In this document: one piece after another, positions 1 to 5,956 of the stretch
Position numbering within the stretch: the stretch's first letter is position 1
How the letters are laid out: every line of letters begins with the position of its first letter
NCBI GenBank assembly: GCA_000485475.1
Contig: AXYY01000021.1
Coordinates: 1-6,323 of the forward strand
Reading direction: 5' to 3'
Length of the DNA: 6,323 nt
Source of the DNA: Candidatus Ancillula trichonymphae ImTpAt
GTDB lineage: Bacteria > Actinomycetota > Actinomycetes > Actinomycetales > Bifidobacteriaceae
Notes under the pieces: model-generated
Told to the model about the DNA's origin: nothing
Seen by the model: only the letters and a program-made list of their open reading frames with translations
Databases searched by the model: none
Made by a program: the position numbers and the translations under genes

Positions 1-55
1 GACTTTACTACTTTCTAGTTTTCAATCGTGGAGTTTTGCTACGCGGAACAACGGT

Positions 56-72
56 ATTTCACTTCGTGAAAT
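56..72. repeat. Short perfect inverted repeat
   Basis: ATTTCAC and GTGAAAT are perfect 7-nt arms around a 3-nt centre (TTC). It has the size and symmetry of a small repressor operator or a tight hairpin, but no promoter boxes can be placed beside it and no function is assigned. Confidence 0.35.
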
Positions 73-165
73 TCTGCTAAACTTGCACGTGCCGAAGTTC
101 CATACCAGTTTTCCACATGTGCTGAGTATTTTGCTCATGTGTGAGGTTGGGCCCACCTACGGCTC

Positions 166-188
166 GCGCAGAAATCTGCGTTTTCTTT
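166..188 (+). terminator. Candidate rho-independent terminator
   Basis: CGCAG (167-171) and CTGCG (176-180) form a 5-bp GC-rich stem with a 4-nt loop, extendable by a G-U pair, and are followed directly by TTTTCTTT (181-188). This is a compact intrinsic terminator for a transcript entering from the left on the + strand. The stem is short, so efficiency is uncertain. If real, it ends whatever gene enters from outside the window and isolates the glycosyltransferase promoter downstream. Confidence 0.45.
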
Positions 189-194
189 GAAAAC

Positions 195-332
195 ACCGTT
201 AAATTGCTCGCGCTCGCACAAAATCACACCCACACAAACACTCAAGCCCCCGCGCACCCAAGTACCGTGAGCTTGCTCGCACGAGCCGCAGGTGAGCAAA
301 CAACACCAGCACAAACACAACCAAGTACCCAC
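195..332 (+). repeat. Degenerate 69-bp tandem repeat, two copies
   Basis: The stretches starting at 195 and at 264 both begin ACCGT, then seven nucleotides later share TTGCTCGC (204-211 and 273-280). Both units end near a shared CCAAGTACC (258-266 and 321-329). The 69-nt offset between the TTGCTCGC copies is a multiple of three and gives similar peptides in the frame ending at 377. The match is strong at the ends and weak in the middle, which is CA-rich. Confidence 0.35.
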
Positions 333-344
333 GAACGTAGTTCG
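332..344. repeat. Short inverted repeat upstream of the glycosyltransferase promoter
   Basis: CGAAC and GTTCG are perfect 5-nt arms around GTA. It lies about 50 nt upstream of the extended -10 at 395-403, a position from which a regulator could act, but arms of this length also occur by chance. Confidence 0.25.
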
Positions 345-394
345 CCGCCCTCTGCGAGTGCACCGTCGTCGTTCTAGTGGAAATTGTGCCGGTG

Positions 395-403
395 TGGTAT
401 AAT
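395..403 (+). promoter_or_regulatory. Extended -10 promoter of the glycosyltransferase (leaderless)
   Basis: The sequence TGgTATAAT is a perfect consensus -10 hexamer (398-403) with the extended TGn element. No good -35 is seen 16-18 nt upstream, which is usual for extended -10 promoters. Transcription would be expected to start about 7-8 nt after the hexamer, which falls on or beside the A of the ATG at 411. The transcript would therefore have essentially no 5' leader, and no Shine-Dalgarno sequence could precede the start codon. Confidence 0.7.
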
Positions 404-410
404 TGAAGAC

Positions 411-1478
411 ATGAATACGGCTAGTAATCAAGAAGTTGCCATAGTTGTTGTAACGTACAAACGTCAAGATTTGTTGCGTGAACTGTTGGATAGTATTTGT
501 GCCCTGAATGTGCGTCCTCATAGCGTAATAGTTGTAGATAACGAGAGCTCTTCACAAACTGAAGAAATTGTGCGGGGATTCAAGGCTAATGTCAACGAAC
601 GTGCAAGTGCGCACGAACCTGCCGGAAACGAGACCAGAGTGATTTATGCGCCACAAGCTACCAATACTGGTGGTTCTGGTGGATTTTCGACGGGTGTTGA
701 AATTGCCTACAAGAGCGGCGTGGACTGGATCTGGACTATGGACGATGACGTTGCAGTTACACCAGATGCGCTTGATATTATGCAGCTTCGCCTGAGAAGT
801 GCGCTTGAGAACGATCACCACGTGTTGCAGCCATCTCGTCAGAATTTCGATGGAACGCCCTTTTATTGGCAATACAACTTCCTGACAAAGTTGGGCATCC
901 CTAATCCAATCGCACCGAGTTCATTCGTAGAAGGTGAGACGTATAAGCAGATGAACACAGCGTGCTTTGAGGGCAGTTTTTTCCACCGCTCAATTGTGCA
1001 GGAAATTGGTTATCCCGATCCGCGTTTTTTCATCTACTGGGACGATACAGTTTATGGCTACTTGGCGTCGAAAATTACAGATCCCATACTAATCAACGAC
1101 ATCATTATGCGTCGAACTCGCAAAATCAGCAACATCAAAATCGGTACCACAAGAAAATTAAATTCAACAAGCGATATGGTGCGCTTTTACATTATGAGAA
1201 ACCGTGGTCATATGGCGAACTACTTCAAGCTCCGCGATGATTACCACCCGATATTCTTCACACTTGGCACAGTTCTGACACTTCTAAAAGAGTTGATACG
1301 GCTCAAGCTTTCGAACAACTTCAAGAGTGGTTTAAGAGCACTTTTATCCGGAATGAAGGAGGCACGCAGAATCCGCCGCAACCGCACATGGAAACCCATG
1401 CCTCCTATTCTGGAGCAGATTATGCAAGTTCCAAGTTGTACTTGCCGCGCTGATCAATTTCAGCAATTCTCACGCTGA
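411..1478 (+). CDS. Glycosyltransferase family 2, galactofuranosyl/rhamnosyltransferase-like
   Basis: This 355-residue protein is a cytoplasmic or membrane-associated GT-A fold sugar transferase, probably building a cell-surface polysaccharide. The N-terminus shows the nucleotide-sugar binding strand (VVVTYKR, residues 12-18), VVDNES (41-46), the NTGGSGGF loop (85-92) typical of GlfT1/WbbL-like enzymes, and a metal-binding DxD-type DDD at 111-113. Further on, FEGSFF (186-191) and YWDD (209-212) mark the acceptor and catalytic-base region. No transmembrane segment is obvious. I chose ATG 411 because it sits at the predicted transcription start of TGgTATAAT; a TTG at 384 in the same frame would lie upstream of that promoter box. 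The final ~20 codons are antisense to the 3' end of pnp, and the Cys/Gln-rich tail looks like a run-on past an ancestral stop. Donor and acceptor sugars cannot be deduced. No other polysaccharide gene is in the window. Confidence 0.85.
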   Translation: MNTASNQEVAIVVVTYKRQDLLRELLDSICALNVRPHSVIVVDNESSSQTEEIVRGFKANVNERASAHEPAGNETRVIYAPQATNTGGSGGFSTGVEIAYKSGVDWIWTMDDDVAVTPDALDIMQLRLRSALENDHHVLQPSRQNFDGTPFYWQYNFLTKLGIPNPIAPSSFVEGETYKQMNTACFEGSFFHRSIVQEIGYPDPRFFIYWDDTVYGYLASKITDPILINDIIMRRTRKISNIKIGTTRKLNSTSDMVRFYIMRNRGHMANYFKLRDDYHPIFFTLGTVLTLLKELIRLKLSNNFKSGLRALLSGMKEARRIRRNRTWKPMPPILEQIMQVPSCTCRADQFQQFSR

Positions 1479-3648
1479 TTCGTTGCCCAATACTTACAAT
1501 ATCTTCAACATCATTGATTCTTTCGCCGTCGTTAAGCTTGCGCATTTTGGTAACATGCAGTAGTCCGTCAACACCACCTTCTAGGTTGATAAACGCACCG
1601 AATGCAGCAATTTTTACAACAGTTCCAAGATATTTATCTCCCACTAGCGGCACTTTCGGGTTCGCAATTTGATTTACTCGAGCCTTAGCGCTTTCCGCAG
1701 AGGTTCCATCATTTGAAGCAATGTAAACAGTTCCATCTTCCTCAATTGAAATCTCAGCACCAGTTTTTTCCTGGATCTGATTGATAATCTTGCCCTTTGG
1801 ACCAATCACTTCGCCAATCTTGTCCACAGGAATCTGAACAGTTATAATGCGAGGTGCAGTGTTGCTCATCTGACCAGGTTCGGCAATTGCACCATTCAAA
1901 ACATCAAGAATTGTGAGCCGTGCCTCTTTCGCCTGATTGAGTGCGTTTGCTAGAACATCAGATGGAATTCCATCGAGTTTTGTGTCCAACTGAATTGAGG
2001 TGATGAACTCACTAGTTCCCGCGACTTTGAAGTCCATATCGCCGAACGCATCTTCAGCGCCAAGAATATCAGTAAGCGTTTTGTAACGAACCTCACCGTC
2101 AACCGTATCAGAAACTAGTCCCATAGCTATGCCTGCAACAGATGCTTTCAGGGGCACTCCAGCAGTTAGCATTGACAGAGTTGATGCACAAACAGAACCC
2201 ATCGAAGTTGAACCGTTTGAGCCCAGAGCTTCAGAAACTTGTCGAATTGCATACGGAAAAGTCTCGCGATCTGGAAGTACCGGAACCAGCGCCCGCTCAG
2301 CAAGGTTACCGTGTCCAATCTCGCGTCGTTTTGGTGCGCCGACTCGTCCAGTTTCACCAGTTGAATATGGCGGGAAGTTGTAGTTGTGCATATACCGTTT
2401 GGTGCGCATGGGGCTCAAAGTGTCTAGTTCCTGCTCCATTTTCAGCGTGTTGAGCGTAGTTATTCCAAGAATCTGAGTTTCGCCCCTTTGGAAAAGTGCA
2501 CTTCCGTGAACGCGTGGAATAATATCAATTTCCGCAGAAAATGGACGAATATCAGTAAGTCCTCGACTATCAATTCTGTAATCATTTGTCAAAATACGGC
2601 GACGAACCAAGTTTTTTTGAACGCTTTTGAACGCATTACCAATCTCAATTTCACGCCCAGCCAGTGGAGCAGAATTCTCCTCGTCTTCAGGATTACCAGC
2701 AAGTGCCAGTAGTAGATCCTCCTTGATCTGCGCAAGTACTTCTTCGCGCTCAGTTTTGTCAACAATGTTGTACGCATCTTCAAGCCTGTTCAGCGCGAAC
2801 TCCTCAACTTGTGCATAGTCTGTATCTAAATATTCTGGAAACAGCGGGAACTCCTTGATTTCTTTAGCAGCAATTCGCTTCAACTCCAACTGAGCCAAAC
2901 AGAGTGCCTTAATGTGCGGTTTTGCGGCCTCGAGACCAGCAGCAACCATTGCTTCATCAGGTTTTGCTTTTCCCTTGTTGTAGATTAAACTCCACGCGTT
3001 TTCACTTGCACCAGCCTCGATCATCGCAATTGCGACATCAGAATCTGGATCATTTTCATCAAGTATGCGACCAGCAACAACAATTTCAAAAACTGCACGC
3101 TCGAGTTCGCTATATCTTGAAAAAGCAACCCACTGGTTGTCAATCAGCGCAAGTCGTACACCAGAAACTGGCCCTGTGAACGGAATGCCCGAGATTAGTA
3201 TTGATGCGGATGCGGCATTTATTGCAAGTACATCATACGCGTCATCTGGATGAACTGCTAGAATAGTTTCAATTACTTGCACCTCATTTCGCAACCTCTT
3301 ATCAAACAGTGGTCTTAGCGAACGGTCGATGATTCTGCATGCCAAAATCGCCTCAGTGCTCGCACGACCCTCGCGCCTAAAATAACTACCTGGTATGCGA
3401 CCAGCAGCATACATCCTCTCTTCAACATCAACTGTTAACGGGAAGAAGTCGAAGCTTTCGTGAGCTTGATTTGAAATAACTGTTGTTGACAACACCATTG
3501 TGTCGTCATCCAAAAATGCACTGACGCATCCATCTGCCTGCTGTGCTAATCGACCAGTTTCAAAGCGAACTTGACGCGTTCCAAACGCCTTGTTGTCGAT
3601 AGTTGCCACACTGGTTTTATCTTGCCCAATAATGGGTTTTCTACTCAT
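1420..3648 (-). CDS. pnp: Polyribonucleotide nucleotidyltransferase (PNPase)
   Basis: This is a full-length 742-residue phosphorolytic 3'-5' exoribonuclease, which degrades RNA with phosphate to nucleoside diphosphates and acts as a trimer in RNA turnover. Domains in order are a first RNase PH-like domain (about 15-235, with FFPLTVDVEERMYAAGRIPGS), an all-helical linker (about 245-335), a second, catalytic RNase PH domain (about 350-560, with RYMHNYNFPPYSTGETGR, PKRREIGHG and GDMDFKVAGT near 534), a KH domain (about 595-655, IGEVIGPKGK) and an S1 domain (about 663-740, FGAFINLEGGVDGLLHV). The sequence is of actinobacterial type (gene also called gpsI). ATG 3648 is preferred over ATG 3669 because AAAGGA lies 6 nt before it. 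It ends shortly after the S1 domain without the long acidic tail seen in some relatives. Ser110 replaces the usual proline of the DRPLRP motif. rpsO, often found upstream of pnp, is absent here. Confidence 0.97.
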   Translation of the reverse strand: MSRKPIIGQDKTSVATIDNKAFGTRQVRFETGRLAQQADGCVSAFLDDDTMVLSTTVISNQAHESFDFFPLTVDVEERMYAAGRIPGSYFRREGRASTEAILACRIIDRSLRPLFDKRLRNEVQVIETILAVHPDDAYDVLAINAASASILISGIPFTGPVSGVRLALIDNQWVAFSRYSELERAVFEIVVAGRILDENDPDSDVAIAMIEAGASENAWSLIYNKGKAKPDEAMVAAGLEAAKPHIKALCLAQLELKRIAAKEIKEFPLFPEYLDTDYAQVEEFALNRLEDAYNIVDKTEREEVLAQIKEDLLLALAGNPEDEENSAPLAGREIEIGNAFKSVQKNLVRRRILTNDYRIDSRGLTDIRPFSAEIDIIPRVHGSALFQRGETQILGITTLNTLKMEQELDTLSPMRTKRYMHNYNFPPYSTGETGRVGAPKRREIGHGNLAERALVPVLPDRETFPYAIRQVSEALGSNGSTSMGSVCASTLSMLTAGVPLKASVAGIAMGLVSDTVDGEVRYKTLTDILGAEDAFGDMDFKVAGTSEFITSIQLDTKLDGIPSDVLANALNQAKEARLTILDVLNGAIAEPGQMSNTAPRIITVQIPVDKIGEVIGPKGKIINQIQEKTGAEISIEEDGTVYIASNDGTSAESAKARVNQIANPKVPLVGDKYLGTVVKIAAFGAFINLEGGVDGLLHVTKMRKLNDGERINDVEDIVSIGQRISVRIAEIDQRGKYNLELA

Positions 3649-3654
3649 AATATA

Positions 3655-3660
3655 TCCTTT
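3655..3660 (-). promoter_or_regulatory. Ribosome binding site deciding the pnp start
   Basis: AAAGGA on the minus strand ends 6 nt before ATG 3648. The alternative ATG at 3669 would put this site inside the coding region and add a Lys-rich MKKKGYI leader that is not part of the family, so 3648 is the likely start. Confidence 0.75.
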
Positions 3661-3749
3661 TTTCTTCATTCTGTTCCGTCTGCATCCAACCTACCAACGC
3701 CAGAAACTGCATACGAATATATCAATAATCAGTAAACACAACTAGCGCC

Positions 3750-3778
3750 AGTATCTGTGCAGATTAAGAACAGATACT
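3750..3778 (-). promoter_or_regulatory. Hairpin in the predicted pnp 5' leader
   Basis: In the mRNA, AGTATCTGT and ACAGATACT form a perfect 9-bp stem with an 11-nt loop. An alternative inner pairing, ATCTG with CAGAT around CA, is possible in the same segment. It lies about 20 nt into a leader of roughly 146 nt. In Escherichia coli, pnp is autoregulated through an RNase III-cleaved leader stem that PNPase then attacks; an equivalent role here is an inference from position and shape. No U-tract follows, so it is not a terminator. Confidence 0.5.
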
Positions 3779-3800
3779 TATGACCTTATAATCAGGCCCC

Positions 3801-3829
3801 AGTGTACCACAACTTGTGGCAGAAGTCAA
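3801..3829 (-). promoter_or_regulatory. pnp promoter
   Basis: On the minus strand TTGACT (3829-3824) is separated by exactly 17 nt from TACACT (3806-3801), and TGg immediately precedes the -10 hexamer as an extended element. Transcription should start near 3794. This is the strongest promoter in the pnp upstream region, and it faces away from the exporter pseudogenes. Confidence 0.72.
3807..3819. promoter_or_regulatory. Palindrome inside the pnp promoter spacer, candidate operator
   Basis: CCACAA and TTGTGG are perfect 6-nt arms around a single C. The palindrome fills most of the 17-nt spacer between the -35 and -10 boxes of the pnp promoter, where a bound dimeric regulator would block RNA polymerase. 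It is too short to be a useful RNA hairpin, and in any case it lies upstream of the transcription start. The regulator is unknown and none is encoded nearby. Confidence 0.4.
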
Positions 3830-3861
3830 GTACGTGCGGAAACTTGACGAGGTTGAAGAGT

Positions 3862-3867
3862 TATAAT
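3862..3867 (+). promoter_or_regulatory. Candidate -10 box for the exporter operon
   Basis: A perfect TATAAT lies about 60 nt before the permease ATG at 3930. TTGACG at 3844-3849 is the nearest -35-like hexamer, but the 12-nt spacing is too short for a normal promoter, and nothing good is seen at 16-18 nt. The promoter may be weak or decayed along with the genes it served. Confidence 0.35.
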
Positions 3868-3929
3868 ACACTGAAAGTGCGGTGGTGGATACCGAAAAGT
3901 GGTAGGACTAGAAATGAGTGTGATGTGAC

Positions 3930-4620
3930 ATGAAAGCGATTTTATACAAGGATTTTGTTAATTTCTTCAAAAGTCGGTCGATTCTTTACAGTGTTTTGGG
4001 TTACCTGGTGGGGGGTACTTATCTGAGTTACTCGGCAGTTGGAAACTTTGGCATACCTAGAACCACTCGAGCTTATGAGATTATTTTTTCCATAGCTGCG
4101 CCTACTGTAACTTCGTTGATTCCAATTTTGTATGCGATGACAAGAACGGGCAAATTAAGAGAAGATGGTGATTCCATTTCCATCAGTCTGGTAGAAATGT
4201 ATTATTGTACTACATAGAAAATCTATTGTTCCTGTATTGTTGTCAATTGTTTCCATTTTGCTAATGGGGCTAGTTTACTTAGTTCGTTTTCCTGATAATC
4301 ACGCGTGGATATTGAGTTTAGAGTTCTTAAAGATACTATTTTTAGTGTGCACAATGGTTTACTTGATGAGTTCTTTTATTTTACTATTACTTTTGTTTAC
4401 TGACAACGGACTACTGGTGTCAACTTTAACAATGATTCCGTTTATTGCGTATATTCTCTTGACAGGCATTTTTATAGATGAAAAACTTCTTTTGACAGCA
4501 ATTTCCTTCCTCATATGTTGTTTTGTAACTGTTATATCAAAGGTCATCGTTTGCAGGCGCCTCGTTAATCAACTAGTAGAAACTGACGCAGAATCAGTGG
4601 TATCTTGTGACAGCGTGTGA
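3930..4620 (+). pseudogene. ABC-2 type transporter permease, frameshifted
   Basis: This is a membrane subunit of an ABC exporter, about 230 codons, close to the length of small ABC-2 permeases of the ABC2_membrane_5 kind (an inference from overall layout). The first part (3930-4217) begins MKAILYKDFVNFFKSRS, a typical cytoplasmic amphipathic start, followed by hydrophobic segments, and runs into TAG 4215-4217. The rest continues one frame later, where HRKSIVP precedes several more hydrophobic segments up to TGA 4618-4620. A single-base insertion (or equivalent) between about 4192 and 4215 joins the halves; the region around the break resembles the conserved SRKEIV-like loop of these permeases. 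The start has no convincing Shine-Dalgarno sequence. The DNA is visibly more AT-rich than pnp. It overlaps the ATPase remnant by 14 nt, so the two formed one operon. The cargo is unknown. Confidence 0.8.
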
Positions 4621-5411
4621 TTTCTACAGGTCCAAGAAACACATAATCAAGGACTTAACTCTGGACTTCAAGAATGCTGAATCTGTTGCAGTCGTTGGCG
4701 AGAATACAGTTGGTAAAACCACGCTACTGAGGATGATAAGTGGTAGTTTGTGCAAAAGGAGTGGGTGGAACAATAAACATCAACCAAAAGTATGTGCGAG
4801 GAATAGACAAGATCTTCTTCCTGAACGATTCTGGTAACCTTAAGCCCAGAGATGACAATCAGGGAAAACATGAAGTTCCGCTACTTGCTCTTCGACGGCA
4901 AGACCAACTTTGATGACTATTTGAAGAGTGGAGTAGTAAAATCCTATGGGCTGGAAGATTATCTAGACCGCAAGGTTTCTGAACTGAGTTCTGGATTAAA
5001 AAAACGGACAGCAATTGTTCTGGGACTTGTTTTTTAGCCGAATTTGGTACTACTAGATGAGCCAACTAACTCCGTTGATATTCAGACCAAGTAATTATTG
5101 CTTGAGAAAACTGTTAGACTACTTAAAGGTGCTGAAAAAACGGTTATAACCATCACTCATGATTTAGGCTTCTGCTTCCGTTGCAACGACCACGTCATTG
5201 TTCTGAGTGAAGGAAAAATTACAGAAGATGTAAGGATTCTGATTTCGAAAGCTTCCAGGAGTTTTATGACTACTTCAGTGCTAATCAGATTAAAGTCACC
5301 ATCAGCGCCTCAGATTTGTTCGGTGTGCAGAGTATAATTATAGAGACGCACTTTCCACCTGCCACTTCAACTTCAAGTGCAACACCAGAGCAAGATCGTA
5401 GTAGGGTATGA
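4607..5411 (+). pseudogene. ABC transporter ATP-binding protein, multiply disrupted
   Basis: This is the nucleotide-binding partner of the preceding permease, about 268 codons if repaired. Motifs remain in the right order across three frames: Walker A GENTVGKTT (4697-4723), MTIRENM (from 4852), signature LSSGLKKR (4984-5007), Walker B LVLLDEP (5044-5064), D-loop SVD, and the switch histidine in TITHD (5158-5160). Lesions are +1 shifts near 4755-4770 and 4842-4850, in-frame TAG 5035-5037 and TAA 5092-5094, and a -1 shift near 5228-5237. After the last shift the C-terminal domain continues (DSDFESFQEFYDYF, then SASDLFGV) to TGA 5409-5411. GTG 4607 is the nominal start; the usual N-terminal strand seems to begin slightly upstream, after an in-frame TAG at 4577. 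The Walker A fourth residue is Thr rather than the common Gly. The product cannot be functional. Confidence 0.88.
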
Positions 5412-5466
5412 AGTATACAGTTTGACTAGATGAACTGCGGGCGTTATTTTTGAGTTTGCATAAAAC

Positions 5467-5496
5467 TTGACAACTGATAGCTAACTGTGCTATACT
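5467..5496 (+). promoter_or_regulatory. Strong promoter of yajC-secD
   Basis: A consensus TTGACA (5467-5472) is followed after 18 nt by TATACT (5491-5496), with TGc as an extended -10. Transcription should begin near 5503, leaving a leader of about 60 nt before yajC. The leader contains two copies of AAAAGTTG (5501-5508, 5532-5539) of unknown meaning. It gives yajC-secD its own transcription, independent of the dead exporter upstream. Confidence 0.78.
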
Positions 5497-5562
5497 ATAT
5501 AAAAGTTGGTAGCAAACAGAATAGTAAACAGAAAAGTTGTTAGACAGGAAGGCTGTGTTTAG

Positions 5563-5937
5563 ATGGATAGTGTAGGGCTAATGGTCATGGTTGGTGCTTG
5601 CGTACTACTTATGTGGTTCAGTGGGCGGAAAAATAAGGTAGCTCGAGAAGAAGCCTACAATTTTCGTAGTAGTTTAACAAAAGGAACTGAGGTTATGACA
5701 GGTTCTGGTCTTTTGGGAACAATTGTTGAGATTGATATGGACACCGATTCGGCAGTTATTGACTCTGAGGGCACGAAATCGCGCTGGGTTTTGGAAGCGC
5801 TGGTTAAACCGCGCGTTGTGGACACAGCACAGAGTACTTTGGAAAGAGGTACTCCGGGTGTGGCGGAACTTGGAGACAAGGGTGATGCAGAGAACTCAAC
5901 AGAACCCCAAGAAGAAGAGTTAAAGAAAACAGAATAG
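5563..5937 (+). CDS. yajC: Preprotein translocase subunit YajC
   Basis: This is a 124-residue small membrane protein that associates with SecDF and the SecYEG channel and assists protein export. A single N-terminal membrane segment (about residues 4-20, GLMVMVGACVLLMWF) is followed by a basic patch (GRKNK) and the conserved cytoplasmic domain: FRSSLTKGTEVMTGSGLLGTI, then the SRWVLEALVKP stretch equivalent to the end of the core fold. A charged tail of about 35 residues rich in Glu and Lys follows, longer than the minimal family core but usual in actinobacteria. ATG 5563 is preceded by AGGAAGG (5546-5552 region) with about 10 nt spacing, and the resulting N-terminus (MDSVGLM) fits the family. 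The gene stands 19 nt before the next, probable secD, with which it should be cotranscribed. Confidence 0.92.
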   Translation: MDSVGLMVMVGACVLLMWFSGRKNKVAREEAYNFRSSLTKGTEVMTGSGLLGTIVEIDMDTDSAVIDSEGTKSRWVLEALVKPRVVDTAQSTLERGTPGVAELGDKGDAENSTEPQEEELKKTE

Positions 5938-5956
5938 AAGTAGGAGTGCGAGTAAA

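Larger units (their letters stand above)
2..190 (+). other. Stop-free frame open at the left edge, unidentified
   Basis: This frame is open from the window edge to a TGA at 188-190, giving about 62 residues with no start codon in view. It could be the C-terminus of a gene beginning outside the window. The codons look broadly like those of the neighbouring genes, with many T-ending codons, but an open stretch of this length is not rare by chance. I do not recognise the protein. A candidate terminator at 166-188 lies inside its last codons, which argues either against this frame or for a different true stop; a second short frame ends in TGA at 142-144, just before that terminator. Treat it as a possible gene tail or gene remnant only. 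Confidence 0.2.
126..377 (+). other. Low-complexity Ser/Pro/Thr/Ala-rich frame, possible gene remnant
   Basis: This frame is open from a stop at 123-125 to a TAG at 375-377, about 83 codons. The translated second half is rich in Thr, Gln, His, Pro, Ser and Ala and ends in a Ser/Pro/Ala tail, like a disordered linker or tail. The only plausible start, GTG at 141, has no Shine-Dalgarno sequence. It contains a degenerate internal repeat whose 69-nt period keeps the reading frame (TVKLLALA then TVSLLARA), which mildly supports past or present coding. It could be the tail of a gene whose upstream part lies in another frame, or non-coding CA-rich sequence. No family is recognised. Confidence 0.22.

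Noticed and set aside
384..410. In-frame TTG at 384 as an alternative start of the glycosyltransferase
   Set aside because: It would lie upstream of the TATAAT -10 box, inside the promoter, and the added residues (MCRCGIIED) do not resemble the family N-terminus.
135..521. Minus-strand open frame of 128 codons across the glycosyltransferase start
   Set aside because: It overlaps the promoter and the first codons of a real gene, and its product has cysteine/arginine-rich antisense composition with no recognisable domain.
1387..1400. CATGG-AAAC-CCATG hairpin near the pnp 3' end as a pnp terminator
   Set aside because: The stem is short, not GC-rich, has no following T-tract on either strand, and lies in glycosyltransferase coding sequence.
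2129..3253. Several open frames on the + strand opposite pnp
   Set aside because: They are antisense shadows of a strongly conserved gene, lack ribosome binding sites and resemble no family.
3649..3669. ATG at 3669 as the pnp start
   Set aside because: The Shine-Dalgarno AAAGGA falls after it and is correctly spaced for ATG 3648, where the family N-terminus begins.
3844..3867. TTGACG plus TATAAT as a full sigma-70 type promoter
   Set aside because: The 12-nt spacing is too short; only the -10 box is kept, at low confidence.
4192..5237. Programmed frameshifting or stop-codon readthrough in the ABC genes
   Set aside because: The lesions are too many and of mixed direction, without a consistent slippery site or stimulatory structure. 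Ordinary pseudogene decay explains them.
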